Shown one piece after another: positions 38,279 through 47,469 of a stretch of 64,000 nt of DNA. The notes under the pieces are model-generated. The model saw nothing but the letters and a program-made list of their open reading frames with translations. It was not told the DNA's origin and made no database searches. A program made the position numbers and the translations under genes. Location: contig NZ_JACCCW010000001.1 of the NCBI RefSeq assembly GCF_013410065.1, forward strand, positions 806,001-870,000. Direction: 5' to 3'. Position 1 is the first letter of the stretch, and each line of letters opens with the position of its first letter. The stretch comes from Granulicella arctica (lineage in GTDB: Bacteria > Acidobacteriota > Terriglobia > Terriglobales > Acidobacteriaceae).

Positions 38279-39397
38279 ATGAAGAAGAAACTCCGCATTG
38301 GCATTCTCTTCGGCGGACGCTCCGGCGAGCACGAAGTTTCGCTCCTCTCCGCCGCCTCCATCCTCAAAGCCATCGACCGCAAAAAATATGACGTCGTCCC
38401 CATCGGCATCACCAAACAAGGCCATTGGCTTGGGTTTGAAGCATCCCAGTCCCTTCTCGCAGGCGAGCCGCAGCCAGCCGAAATCCTCGAACTCAGCGCC
38501 TCCACCGACCTCGTCCAGCACACCGGAAGCCTCACCCAAACCCTCGACGTCGTCTTTCCCGTCCTGCACGGAACCTTCGGCGAGGACGGCACCATCCAGG
38601 GCCTCTTCGAGCTCGCCGACATCGCCTACGTAGGCTCCGGCGTTCTCGGCTCCGCCACCGGCATGGATAAAGCCACCATGAAACAGCTCTTCGCCGCCGC
38701 CGGGCTGCCCCAAACCCCGCATGTCGCCGTCCTGCGCAACGAGTGGAAGGCCGACCCCAGGCGCTGCACCCATCTGATCGAGAAAAACCTCACCTATCCT
38801 GTGTTCGTAAAACCCGCGAATCTAGGCTCTTCCGTCGGCATCAGCAAGGTCCATGACCGGTCTGAGCTCGCAGCCGCCATGGATCTCGCCGCTAGCTTCG
38901 ACCGCAAACTCGTCATCGAACAAGGCGTCGGAGGCCCCGGAGCCAAGGCCCGCGAGCTCGAGGTCGCCGTTCTCGGCAACGACGCCCCCGAAGCCTCCGT
39001 CGTCGGTGAGATCGTCCCCGGCGCCGAGTTTTACGACTACAACGCCAAGTACCACTCCGATGCGTCCGTTCCGATCATCCCCGCAAAGCTCTCGAAGGCC
39101 GAAGAAAAACAGATCCGCGCCATGGCCATCGCCGCCTTCCGCGCCTGCGACTGCGCCGGTCTCGCGCGTGTCGACTTCCTGATGGAGCCTGCCCGCAAGG
39201 GCTCAAAGGCACGCATCTATCTCAATGAGATCAATACCATGCCGGGGTTTACCAGCATTAGTATGTACCCCAAACTATGGAAGGCAACTGGACTTTCCTA
39301 CAAAGCATTGATCGACCGGCTCATCGCACTCGCGCAGGAACGGCACCGCGAGAAGCAACACACCCGATTCAATATGTTGGAACCTGCATCGAGATAA
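38279..39397 (+). CDS. ddl: D-alanine--D-alanine ligase
   Basis: Joins two D-Ala for peptidoglycan precursors in the cytoplasm. 372 residues. ATP-grasp motifs: ILFGGRSGEHEVSLLSAASI at the N-terminus, FPVLHGTFGEDGTIQGLFEL, YPVFVKPANLGSSVGISKVH, and the Mg2+ site IYLNEINTMPGFTSISMYPK. The LF..YP pattern around TSISMYPK is that of Ala-Ala ligases; the vancomycin-resistance lactate form is not indicated. Standalone. Confidence 0.96.
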   Translation: MKKKLRIGILFGGRSGEHEVSLLSAASILKAIDRKKYDVVPIGITKQGHWLGFEASQSLLAGEPQPAEILELSASTDLVQHTGSLTQTLDVVFPVLHGTFGEDGTIQGLFELADIAYVGSGVLGSATGMDKATMKQLFAAAGLPQTPHVAVLRNEWKADPRRCTHLIEKNLTYPVFVKPANLGSSVGISKVHDRSELAAAMDLAASFDRKLVIEQGVGGPGAKARELEVAVLGNDAPEASVVGEIVPGAEFYDYNAKYHSDASVPIIPAKLSKAEEKQIRAMAIAAFRACDCAGLARVDFLMEPARKGSKARIYLNEINTMPGFTSISMYPKLWKATGLSYKALIDRLIALAQERHREKQHTRFNMLEPASR

Positions 39398-39537
39398 ATT
39401 CCAAAAAACATTTAGCCTACAGCATCTGGCTACCGAACTTGCATCCAAAAGTAAGGAATGCCGGAAAAAAGAACAAAACCTGAGCTGCCGCCAGTGTACC
39501 CTCAGGAAGAATTCTTTCCCCAGGGATTGGGGTTGCT

Positions 39538-40815
39538 GTGGATCTGAGCGTTTTACCCACACTTTCTGCGCTGACCGTCTTTGTCTGCTGCTTCCGCCCT
39601 CTGGTGCGAAGAGCAGGGTCGCACACGAATGTGTGGTTTTTGGCCTGGACTTCTCTGCTGGTCCATTACTTTATCTTCATCCTTCCCCGTGGAGATGGGT
39701 TCAAGGATCAAGTGCGTGTCCTGATCGCAATCTGGGCATTGGAGCTTTGCGGATTCTTCTTCATCCTCGCCGCCGGCGAGGCTCAAACAACACGACCTCA
39801 TCGTACCCTCATCCTCGAAATGGCGGTACCGGTCTTTCTCCAATCCTTCCTCTATGCCTTTGATCTGGACCATTATGCGCTACGGCTGGCTGTAGCGCTG
39901 CTTTTACTGGTTCCGGGCATCCATCTGCTGATTTCACCGCAACATCGAACACGCCCATTCAATCGTCTCGCCATCGCCATCGCACTGCTGGCGACCGTTG
40001 TGGTTCGCTTTGCCAAAGCAGATCCGTACTTCATTCTGCAAGGAATGCTCTGCGCCATCTTTCTATGTGCCGCCTATTTGATCTTTGCGTACGCTCCGAA
40101 GATGACGCGCGGCGTATCCCTGATGGTCGCCGGACTCGCGGTCTGGGCTCTCACCTATCCCTTGCAGGCAATCGACTTGATGGACGTGAAGGAGCCTCTG
40201 AGCCGGGCAGTCCTGGATATCCCTCGGCTTGTCGTAGCCGCTGGGATGCTCCTCTCGGTCCTGGATGACTATGTCGGCCGCACGGAGAGTCTAGCTCTCC
40301 ACGACCCGCTGACCGGCCTTCCCAACCGGCGTCTCTTTGAAAATCGCCTAGATCAGGCTATCGAGGAATCCCGGCGCACCCGAACGCCGGTCGCCTGTCT
40401 CGTCATCGACGTCGACAACTTCAAGCTCATCAACGACACCATGGGACACCCCGTTGGCGATGGCTTGTTGCAAGCGCTCGCCAAACGTCTGAGCTGGAAC
40501 CTCGGTCCGCACGATATGCTCGCCCGCACAGGCGGCGATGAGTTCACAGCCATCCTGGTTGAAGCCGCCGACGAGTACCACGTCCGCTTTATCGCCGGGG
40601 CGATGATGGCTGCCGGTTGCGTCCCCGTATCGATCGAGCATCACGCGATCGAAGTACGAATCAGCATTGGTATTGCCGTCTCACCACAGGACGCAGGCGA
40701 TAGCTCCGAGTTGCACAAAGCAGCCGACGACGCCATGTACCGCGCCAAGCGCCAGGGCGGCAGCGTCATCGCCTTTGCCGATGAAGAGATCCTCCCAGAG
40801 CTTCACACGCTCTAA
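39538..40815 (+). CDS. membrane-bound diguanylate cyclase
   Basis: 425 residues from GTG 39538. The N-terminal ~240 residues contain about seven hydrophobic segments without a recognised sensor name. The C-terminal GGDEF domain is intact (LTGLPNRRLFENRLDQAIEE, FKLINDTMGHPVGDGLLQAL, ARTGGDEFTAIL, ISIGIAVSPQD), so c-di-GMP synthesis is expected. The RxxD inhibitory site that should lie five residues before GGDEF is absent (NLGPHDMLA), so product feedback is likely missing. Convergent with ilvA. Confidence 0.9.
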   Translation: MDLSVLPTLSALTVFVCCFRPLVRRAGSHTNVWFLAWTSLLVHYFIFILPRGDGFKDQVRVLIAIWALELCGFFFILAAGEAQTTRPHRTLILEMAVPVFLQSFLYAFDLDHYALRLAVALLLLVPGIHLLISPQHRTRPFNRLAIAIALLATVVVRFAKADPYFILQGMLCAIFLCAAYLIFAYAPKMTRGVSLMVAGLAVWALTYPLQAIDLMDVKEPLSRAVLDIPRLVVAAGMLLSVLDDYVGRTESLALHDPLTGLPNRRLFENRLDQAIEESRRTRTPVACLVIDVDNFKLINDTMGHPVGDGLLQALAKRLSWNLGPHDMLARTGGDEFTAILVEAADEYHVRFIAGAMMAAGCVPVSIEHHAIEVRISIGIAVSPQDAGDSSELHKAADDAMYRAKRQGGSVIAFADEEILPELHTL

Positions 40816-40818
40816 ATT

Positions 40819-42051
40819 CTACAGAACGCGGCTGTGCTTGTACCCCTCAGCCGTAAGAGCCGCCAGCAGCTCCTCGACCTGCTCCTTGCCACGTGTCTCC
40901 AGCGTGATGTCGATCGTGGTATCCCCGAGGTTCACACCGTAATACGCCCTGTTGTAGAGGGTATCCACAATGTTTACGCGATAATCGGCGATCAGCTCTG
41001 TAAGCTCCGCCAGCGCACCCGGTTTATCGAGGAGATGAATACGGAGCCGGATCATGCGGCCGTCCTGCACCAAACCGCGCTCGATGATCCGAGAGAGCAG
41101 CGTCACGTCGATATTGCCGCCGCCGACCAGCACCGCCGTATGCGCACCTTTCAGCGAGGTCTTATGCTGGAGCAGCGCCGCTAGAGCCGTCGCACCGGCA
41201 CCCTCGGCCAACGTCTTTTCGCGCTCCAGCAGCACCAGGATCGAGGAAGCAATCTCGTCCTCATCAACGGTCACAATCTCGTCAACATACTGCTCGACAA
41301 CAGGGAAAGTAGCCTCGCCAGCGCGGCGGACGGAGATACCATCGGCGATCGTCATCGCCGGATCAATCGTCACCGGGTGATGCTGTTCGATCGCTCGCAC
41401 CATCGAGGGCAGGCGTGAGGTCTGCACACCGATCACGCGCACTCCAGGCCGTGACTCCTTGATCGCGCAGGCGATACCTCCGATCAGACCGCCGCCGCCA
41501 ATGGCGACGACCACAGCCTCAAGCTGCGGGACCTGCTCCAGAAGCTCAAGCCCGACCGTTCCCTGTCCAGCCATCACCATCGGATCGTCAAACGGGTGGA
41601 TGAAGGTCATGTTCTCGGCAGCACAGATGCGCGTTGCCTCTTCACATGCTTCGTCGTAGTTGGCACCATGCAACAGCACCTCCGCGCCAAAATTACGCGT
41701 CGCTGTAACCTTGACCAGCGGAGTCGGCAGCGGCATAACAATGATCGCCCGAATGCCGCGCTTCGCCGCGTGGTACGCGACACCCTGCGCATGGTTGCCG
41801 GCACTCGCCGCGACGACCCCGCGCGCGGCCTGCTCCGGTGTCAGCAACGCGATGCGATTCAACGCACCGCGCTCCTTGAAGCTTCCGGTCATCTGCAGGT
41901 TTTCGAGCTTCAGGTAAATCTGCTGGCCGGTAAGCGCGGACAGCATCTGCGAGTGAGGGCAAGGGGAGTAGTAGATCGACGAGCGCACCCGCTCCCGCGC
42001 GGCAAGAATATCGGCAAGTTGGATACTTAGATTTTGCTTGGTCTGAGTCAC
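40819..42051 (-). CDS. ilvA: threonine ammonia-lyase with C-terminal ACT domain
   Basis: Converts Thr to 2-oxobutanoate, first step to Ile. 410 residues. PLP lysine in GSFKERGALNRIAL (~residue 60), phosphate loop in AIGGGGLIGGIACAIKE, AGNHAQGVAYHA typical of the fold. Residues ~325-410 (IRLRIHLLDKPGALAELTEL) form a single ACT domain as in the short TdcB/IlvA type. Last gene of the minus-strand aromatic block, 41 bp behind tyrA. Confidence 0.94.
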   Translation of the reverse strand: MTQTKQNLSIQLADILAARERVRSSIYYSPCPHSQMLSALTGQQIYLKLENLQMTGSFKERGALNRIALLTPEQAARGVVAASAGNHAQGVAYHAAKRGIRAIIVMPLPTPLVKVTATRNFGAEVLLHGANYDEACEEATRICAAENMTFIHPFDDPMVMAGQGTVGLELLEQVPQLEAVVVAIGGGGLIGGIACAIKESRPGVRVIGVQTSRLPSMVRAIEQHHPVTIDPAMTIADGISVRRAGEATFPVVEQYVDEIVTVDEDEIASSILVLLEREKTLAEGAGATALAALLQHKTSLKGAHTAVLVGGGNIDVTLLSRIIERGLVQDGRMIRLRIHLLDKPGALAELTELIADYRVNIVDTLYNRAYYGVNLGDTTIDITLETRGKEQVEELLAALTAEGYKHSRVL

Positions 42052-42092
42052 GGTCTCTCGATGGTACTTGAAGCAGGAAGCCTGTGTCTGGC

Positions 42093-42977
42093 CTATCGCC
42101 GCGCCCGGAAGCGATTAGCCAGCGCAAACTCGTCCCGCAGCGCAGGTGTCTTCAGATTTTCGCGGACATGCGCCAGCCGCTGCTCGAGCGCAAAGAGCGT
42201 CTCCGCGATGGGATCGGTATTGGACATCGCCACATCGCGCCACATGCTGTAAGGGCTCGCGCCGAGCCGCGTCGTCTCGCGCAGCGCACGTCCACCGATC
42301 GCAGCAATCTCCGGCGCATCGCCAAAGCGGTCTTCCAGCAACGCAGCAAGCGCCGTCGAAAGCATCTGCGGCAGATGACTGACCCACGCGCAGAGCTCGT
42401 CATGCCGGGCAGCATCGAGGTCGAGCGTTCGTGCACCGAACTTCGCCACCCAGGATCGCCACTCTACAGCCAGCTCGTCCATCTCTTCCGCAAAGGGCGT
42501 GAACAGCCACATCGCCCCCCGGAACAAGCCAGCCTCCGCAAGCGCCGCTCCGCCGGACTCCTTACCCGCCATAGGATGCCCCGGAAGGAACCGCGCCCCT
42601 CCACCGCCAAAGAGTCCCTGACCAAGCTCCGCGATCTGCAATTTAGTACTGCCGACATCGGTGACAAGCTGCCCGGAGCGAAGCACAGGGGCCAGCTCCA
42701 GCAGCCAGTCAAGAATCCCCATCACCGGGATCGCCAGAACAATGACATGTGCATGACGAGCAACGCTAAGCGCCTCTTCGCGGCTGGAGGCGACCTCGTC
42801 CACCGCGCCCATCTCGAGCGCGGTCAGCCGTTCGACACGAGTCGCATCCCAGCCGGAGATATGTCCCTTAAACCCGGCAGCTTTGAGCGCCAGTCCCGTC
42901 GAGGCACCGATAAGACCTGTCCCAACGATGAGGATGCGGGTGATCTTGCTCTCGATCTGGACGGGAGTCTCGGCCAT
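42093..42977 (-). CDS. tyrA: prephenate dehydrogenase
   Basis: Tyrosine branch: prephenate to 4-hydroxyphenylpyruvate with NAD(P). 294 residues. Rossmann motif ILIVGTGLIGASTGLALKAA, then VGSTKLQIAELGQ, the substrate His in LPGHPMAGKESGG, and WVSHLPQMLSTALAALLE. 3 bp behind the DAHP synthase gene. Confidence 0.94.
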   Translation of the reverse strand: MAETPVQIESKITRILIVGTGLIGASTGLALKAAGFKGHISGWDATRVERLTALEMGAVDEVASSREEALSVARHAHVIVLAIPVMGILDWLLELAPVLRSGQLVTDVGSTKLQIAELGQGLFGGGGARFLPGHPMAGKESGGAALAEAGLFRGAMWLFTPFAEEMDELAVEWRSWVAKFGARTLDLDAARHDELCAWVSHLPQMLSTALAALLEDRFGDAPEIAAIGGRALRETTRLGASPYSMWRDVAMSNTDPIAETLFALEQRLAHVRENLKTPALRDEFALANRFRARR

Positions 42978-42980
42978 GCG

Positions 42981-44000
42981 CTAAGCGACGCTCCGGCCAA
43001 CCACCGGAGCCAGCAGCCGCAGCTTCGCGATCAGCTTCTCCAACTGCTCGGGATACAGGCTCTGCGCACCATCCGACATGGCCTTATCCGGATTGGGGTG
43101 CATCTCCATCAGCAGACCATCGGCACCGGCAGCGACGCTCGCAAGCGCCATCGGCGGAACCAGATCGCGAATGCCGACGCCATGCGAAGGATCGCCCATG
43201 ACCGGAAGATGAGTAAGCTTCTTGAGTACAGGAATGGCCGAGATATCCATCGTATTGCGCGTATAGGTCTCGTAGGTGCGGATGCCGCGCTCGCAGAGAA
43301 TCAGATCGTAGTTGCCACCGGAGAGAATGTACTCCGCACTCAACAGGACCTCTTCGATCGTAGCCGAGATGCCGCGCTTCATCAGTACCGGCTTGCGCAC
43401 ATGGCCCAGCTCGCGGAGCAGGTTGAAGTTCTGCATGTTGCGCGCGCCCACCTGGAAGCAGTCGATGTAGGGAAGCATCAGCTCGATCTGCGAGATCTCC
43501 ATCACCTCGGTGATGACGAGCAGGCCGGTCTCGTCACCGACCTCGCGCAGCAGCTTCAGCCCTTCCAGCCCCATGCCCTGGAAGCTGTACGGCGAACTGC
43601 GCGGCTTGAAGGCTCCGCCGCGAAGGAACTGCGCGCCCGCGGCCTTCACCTGTTTCGCACTGAGCAGAATCTGCTCGCGCGACTCAACCGAGCAAGGTCC
43701 TGCCATGATGGTAATCTGCTCCCCGCCGACGACAACGCCGTTCGGAAAGGTGATGGTCGTGCCTTCAGGCCGAAAGCTGCGTCCGGCAAGCTTGTAGGGC
43801 GACGAGATGCGGTATGCGTCGTAGACGCCGCTGAGCACCTTGAACTCTGCCACATCGAAGTGGCCCGGGGTGCCGACACCCGCCAGAATCGTCTGGGTGG
43901 CACCGGTGGTGCGGTGAACGTTGAAACCGAGCTCCACCATCCGCTCAATTACGTGCTGGATGTGCTCCTCGGTCGCCTTGTCCTGCATTGCTACGATCAT
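42981..44000 (-). CDS. aroF: 3-deoxy-7-phosphoheptulonate synthase, AroF/ferredoxin-like-domain type
   Basis: First step of the shikimate pathway. 339 residues. An N-terminal ferredoxin-like regulatory domain (MVELGFNVHRTTGATQTILA) precedes the TIM barrel: AGPCSVESREQILLSAKQVK, RGGAFKPRSSPYSFQGMGLE, QVGARNMQNFNLLRELG, ILSGGNYDLILCERGIRTYE, MGDPSHGVGIRDLVPPMALA. This is the Thermotoga/Bacillus-like subfamily often allosterically tied to chorismate mutase or Tyr. The chorismate mutase gene lies just upstream, 63 bp away. Confidence 0.95.
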   Translation of the reverse strand: MIVAMQDKATEEHIQHVIERMVELGFNVHRTTGATQTILAGVGTPGHFDVAEFKVLSGVYDAYRISSPYKLAGRSFRPEGTTITFPNGVVVGGEQITIMAGPCSVESREQILLSAKQVKAAGAQFLRGGAFKPRSSPYSFQGMGLEGLKLLREVGDETGLLVITEVMEISQIELMLPYIDCFQVGARNMQNFNLLRELGHVRKPVLMKRGISATIEEVLLSAEYILSGGNYDLILCERGIRTYETYTRNTMDISAIPVLKKLTHLPVMGDPSHGVGIRDLVPPMALASVAAGADGLLMEMHPNPDKAMSDGAQSLYPEQLEKLIAKLRLLAPVVGRSVA

Positions 44001-44063
44001 CGTCGTCTTCGCTTTCTCTCAGTAAAACTTCTATTCCTTACAAACTTTGGTCCGAAAACTTCT

Positions 44064-44327
44064 TCAGCTATCGCGCCGCTGCAGCGTCCGCATCACGTCG
44101 ATAATCCGCTCATAGACATGGAGCATCTCCGCATCATCCAGTGGACCGGCGTTCACTGCCTTCACGTGGTCGAAGACATCCTGCTCACGCTTCGGCTCAT
44201 ACACCGGCAGGTCCGCGATACGCTTCAGATCGCCGATCGCCTTTGCTGCAATCGCCCGCTGGTTAATCATGTTGACGATCTGCTCGTCCAACTCATCGAT
44301 CTTCTTGCGCCAGTCCGATATCTCCAC
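44064..44327 (-). CDS. chorismate mutase, AroQ type
   Basis: Converts chorismate to prephenate. Start chosen as GTG 44327 (then EISDWRKKIDELDEQIVNMI), behind GAGG; the longer frame to 44432 crosses the end of trpA. 87 residues, the normal length of a free AroQ helix domain: IDELDEQIVNMINQRAIAAK, YEPKREQDVFDHVKA, and the C-terminal YERIIDVMRTLQR. The active-site pattern (Arg, Lys, Glu on helix 1 and the KRE turn) is complete. Confidence 0.93.
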   Translation of the reverse strand: MEISDWRKKIDELDEQIVNMINQRAIAAKAIGDLKRIADLPVYEPKREQDVFDHVKAVNAGPLDDAEMLHVYERIIDVMRTLQRRDS

Positions 44328-44428
44328 GCTATAGCCTCGTTCTGCAGTCCATGGCTCACAAAATGCCATGCACTCCGGGATAAATTCGCAGGCACTATCA
44401 TAAATGCCTGCATGCAAGCTGTCGGCAA

Positions 44429-45190
44429 TCATGCCCGCAGCCCCGCGATAAACCTGCCGACCGCAGCCGCTGCATCCGCAGGGCCGGTCTTCTCAATCAA
44501 CGCCACCAGCGCGCTCCCAATCACTGCCGCATCCGCAAACTCGCCCACCGCCTTCACATGTTCCGCGTTCGAGATACCAAACCCAACAGCAATGGGAAGG
44601 GAAGTGAACTGCCGCAACCGCTCCACCAACGCCGGAGCATCCGCTGCAATAGCCTGCTGCGTCCCCGTAATACCAACACGCGAGATCGCATAGACAAACC
44701 CACGCGACGCCTCACCAATAGCCTTCAGCCGCGCATCGGGACTGGTCGGAGCCGCCAGAAAGATCGGCGCAAGCCCGTTCGCCTGCATCTCCGCAAGATA
44801 CTCCCCAGCCTCCTCCACAATCATGTCGGTCAGCAGGACACCGTCCACTCCAGCCTCGGCTGCCTTCGCGCAAAAGGTCTTCATCCCCATCCGCACAACC
44901 GGGTTCAGATACGAGAAGAGCACCAGACCCGCCGAGGGCCGCGCCGCACGCAACTCCTTCGCTAGCGCCAGCACCTGCGTCAGCGTCGTCCCCTTCGCCA
45001 CCGCCCGCTCACTCGCCCGCTGAATCACCGGACCATCCGCCAGCGGATCGCTGAACGGCACGCCCAACTCGATCACATCCGCTCCATTGTCGATAGCCGC
45101 GAGCGCAATGTCGCGGGTGATGGTGAGGTCAGGGTCGCCTGCAGTGAGATAGGCGATGATGCCGGTCTTGCATGAGAAAGTGATGGACAT
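44429..45190 (-). CDS. trpA: tryptophan synthase alpha chain
   Basis: Cleaves indole-3-glycerol phosphate and channels indole to TrpB. 253 residues. Motifs: GIIAYLTAGDPDLTITRDIA, catalytic Glu in VIELGVPFSDPLADGPVIQR, catalytic Asp in GVLLTDMIVEEAGEYL, and GFGISNAEHVKAV with VIGSALV at the phosphate site. 17 bp behind a TonB-C-domain gene that separates it from trpB. Confidence 0.95.
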   Translation of the reverse strand: MSITFSCKTGIIAYLTAGDPDLTITRDIALAAIDNGADVIELGVPFSDPLADGPVIQRASERAVAKGTTLTQVLALAKELRAARPSAGLVLFSYLNPVVRMGMKTFCAKAAEAGVDGVLLTDMIVEEAGEYLAEMQANGLAPIFLAAPTSPDARLKAIGEASRGFVYAISRVGITGTQQAIAADAPALVERLRQFTSLPIAVGFGISNAEHVKAVGEFADAAVIGSALVALIEKTGPADAAAAVGRFIAGLRA

Positions 45191-45207
45191 AAGGAGGTTA
45201 GGCTTAC

Positions 45208-45639
45208 CTATTGCTTGGGTGTGGGTTGCTGTGGGGTATCTTGTGACGGCGCGGGTTTGGGAACCTTTGCTAACTCTGCCTGTGCTTTTGCTTGTTCGGC
45301 GGCTTTTTGCTTACCAACGCCCATGTTGAAGTTGACCGTAACGGTCGTATCAACCTCCACGATCTGACCAAAATGTTTATATGGCTTATAGGTCCAACCA
45401 CTAACTGCATCGACAGCGGCTTGCTGTAGTTCGGGCGCCCCGCTCAGGACACGGATGTCTTGCATTTTGCCTTCCTTCGATACTGTGCCCTTGAGGACTA
45501 CAGGACCGTCGATACCGGCAGCCCTGGCTGCAAGTGGATACCCGGGCGGTTTGGCACTTGCCAGAGTCTGTGCGTTGAGAAGATGGCTGCCTGCAATCAC
45601 GTAGATCGCCAAGGCTAAAAGTCGCAGATGCACTTTCAC
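45208..45639 (-). CDS. exported TonB C-terminal-domain protein within the trp cluster
   Basis: 143 residues: signal peptide ([18 protein letters not shown]), then a TonB-C fold ([60 protein letters not shown]), then a Lys/Gln/Pro-rich tail. The YPxxAxxxGxxGxVxL...V..WxxxP pattern is that of TonB-family proteins, but there is no N-terminal membrane anchor plus proline spacer, so it is a free periplasmic domain and not an energy transducer. Its start overlaps the trpB stop by 4 bp and trpA follows at 17 bp, so it is co-transcribed with tryptophan synthase. No function known. Confidence 0.82.
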   Translation of the reverse strand: MKVHLRLLALAIYVIAGSHLLNAQTLASAKPPGYPLAARAAGIDGPVVLKGTVSKEGKMQDIRVLSGAPELQQAAVDAVSGWTYKPYKHFGQIVEVDTTVTVNFNMGVGKQKAAEQAKAQAELAKVPKPAPSQDTPQQPTPKQ

Positions 45640-46895
45640 TGAGGCTCCCCTTTCAAAATAGAAGTCGAACTGGCACCCCTCAAATCAAGCTCACGCGCCA
45701 GAATGCCCATATCCTTGTCGCCACGTCCCGACAAATTCACCATCAGGATGTCCGTCTTCGCCATCGTCGGAGCTAGCCGAATAGCCTCAGCGACCGCATG
45801 AGCGCTTTCGAGAGCGGGAAGGATACCCTCCGTCCGCGAGAGCGTCACCGTAGCCTTCAACGCCGCATCGTCCGAGCAGGAGACATAGCTCGCCCGGCCA
45901 GAGTCATGCAGCATCGCGTGCTCCGGCCCGACCGAGGCATAGTCCAGTCCCGCGCTGACCGAGTGCGTACTGGAAACCTGCCCATTCTCATCCTGCAAAA
46001 CATACGAGTACGTCCCCTGCAAAACACCCGGAACACCACCGCCATCCTTCTGGAAACGTGCTGCATGTTCGCCCAGCGAAGGCCCACGTCCACCCGCCTC
46101 AACCCCGATAAGCTGTACGTTCGCATCCGGCAGGAACTCGTAAAACGCGCCGATCGCGTTCGAGCCGCCGCCAACGCAGGCAATCACCGCCGTCGGCAAA
46201 CTCCCGACCTCCGCCAGAAACTGTGCCCGCGCCTCTTTGCTGATCACACGATGGAAGTTCCGCACCATCGTCGGATAAGGATGCGCCCCCAGCGCGCTGC
46301 CAAGGATGTAGTACGTCGTCCGCACATTCGTGACCCAGTCACGCATGGCCTCGTTGATCGCGTCCTTCAGGGTAGCCGAGCCGGCAGAGACGCCACGCAC
46401 CTCGGCTCCCAGCAGCCGCATCCGGTAGACATTCAGCTCCTGGCGGCGCATATCCTCTTCGCCCATGTAGATCACGCACCCCAGCCCGAAGAGCGCGCAG
46501 ACAGTGGCCGTCGCAACACCGTGCTGACCCGCGCCGGTCTCAGCGATAATGCGCTGCTTACCCATGCGCCGTGCCAGCAACCCTTGCCCCAGCGCATTGT
46601 TGATCTTGTGCGCACCCGTGTGCAGCAGGTCCTCGCGCTTCAGATAAATCTTCGCTCCACCGCACTGCTCCGTCAGCCGCTTAGCGAAGTAGAGCGGTGT
46701 AGGACGCCCGCAGTAGTGATGCAGCAAATCATCCAGCTCCGCGTGGAACAGCGGATCAGCCTCGGCCTCCGCATACGCCTGCTCCAGCTCCTCGAGCGCC
46801 GCCATCAGCGTCTCAGGAACGTACCTGCCTCCATACGCGCCGAAGCGGCCTGCCACACCCGCCAAACGCTCCGTCAATAGTCCAGATCCACTCAT
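45636..46895 (-). CDS. trpB: tryptophan synthase beta chain
   Basis: Condenses indole with serine using PLP. 419 residues. PLP lysine in [55 protein letters not shown], phosphate loop [15 protein letters not shown], and [17 protein letters not shown]. TrpB1 type that works with TrpA. A hairpin lies ~30 nt ahead of the ATG. Overlaps the TonB-C gene by 4 bp. Confidence 0.96.
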   Translation of the reverse strand: MSGSGLLTERLAGVAGRFGAYGGRYVPETLMAALEELEQAYAEAEADPLFHAELDDLLHHYCGRPTPLYFAKRLTEQCGGAKIYLKREDLLHTGAHKINNALGQGLLARRMGKQRIIAETGAGQHGVATATVCALFGLGCVIYMGEEDMRRQELNVYRMRLLGAEVRGVSAGSATLKDAINEAMRDWVTNVRTTYYILGSALGAHPYPTMVRNFHRVISKEARAQFLAEVGSLPTAVIACVGGGSNAIGAFYEFLPDANVQLIGVEAGGRGPSLGEHAARFQKDGGGVPGVLQGTYSYVLQDENGQVSSTHSVSAGLDYASVGPEHAMLHDSGRASYVSCSDDAALKATVTLSRTEGILPALESAHAVAEAIRLAPTMAKTDILMVNLSGRGDKDMGILARELDLRGASSTSILKGEPQ

Positions 46896-47304
46896 CAGAA
46901 AAACTCCCTAAGCACGAACGAAAGCCGCGACTGGTAGAGTCGCGGCTCGTGTGGATATCGAATCTGCTGAAACCTTTACAAAACGTTCAGAAGACCTACT
47001 CCGCCGAAGCCGCTATCGTGTGCCAATAGCGGAAGGTAAACGAAAATCGGCTGAAGTTGCGTGTCATCTTGGTTACGACGATACACGGGACGCTGCGCAT
47101 CTGCAACCGCAAGCAACCTTCGACAGCTAGAAAAATCTCTTGTCGGCGAGTCATTGAACAGAAGAATGGATTCATTTTTTGCAAAGATTTAAAGCATCGA
47201 AAAACACACTTTACTGAGGAAAGCACGTTATTTCCCCGGCAAAAGCTGAATCCGCCACTCCCCCTGCGGCGTCAGATAGATGTAACGCAGAAGGGACCGT
47301 TCTT
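46896..47304. other. leader region of trpB and upstream of the His-rich microprotein
   Basis: 409 bp. On the minus strand it separates trpF from trpB; on the plus strand it precedes the microprotein at 47305. It holds a hairpin at 46923-46947 (see separate entry) and an AT-richer stretch at 47150-47230 that could hold promoters in either direction. Frames of ~80 codons exist on both strands here but show no family resemblance or good ribosome binding site. Confidence 0.45.
46923..46947 (-). promoter_or_regulatory. hairpin in the trpB leader
   Basis: Perfect 9-bp arms AGCCGCGAC / GTCGCGGCT with a 7-nt loop, ending ~28 nt before the trpB ATG; on the minus strand the stem is followed by TTCGTTCG, a weak U-tract. 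Could be an attenuator, a terminator of trpCF, or an mRNA stabiliser. Confidence 0.5.
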
Positions 47305-47469
47305 ATGAAACTGAAATTTGTGCTCGCACTCGCTTTTCTCGCTGCTGCCGCCCCGGTATTCGCACAATCCGGGCCGCACACGTCTGGCGCGCATCTGCGC
47401 CCGCAGCTCTTTCACGATCGCTCGCCACACATTCACGACCATGGCTCGCAGCCGCACCACCAGGCCTAA
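47305..47469 (+). CDS. His-rich secreted microprotein (54 aa)
   Basis: ATG 47305 with AAGGGA about nine nt upstream, stop TAA 47467-47469. A clean signal peptide (MKLKFVLALAFLAAAAPVFA) is followed by a 34-residue mature part starting QSGPHTSGAHLRPQLFHDRS with 8 His (positions 25, 30, 37, 42, 44, 46, 51, 52), including HIHDH and PHH. This suggests periplasmic metal binding, but no family is recognised. Convergent with trpF, overlapping its last 4 bp. Too short for standard ORF cut-offs. Confidence 0.72.
   Translation: MKLKFVLALAFLAAAAPVFAQSGPHTSGAHLRPQLFHDRSPHIHDHGSQPHHQA

Noticed and set aside
42084..44693. 869-codon open frame on the plus strand across the tyrA/aroF/chorismate mutase region
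   Set aside because: Antisense shadow of high-GC genes; its product is Arg/His/Gln-rich with no family resemblance, while the minus strand shows clear enzyme motifs.
46996..47226. 76-codon minus-strand and ~83-codon plus-strand frames between trpF and trpB
   Set aside because: Low-quality translations without ribosome binding sites or domains; treated as leader DNA.
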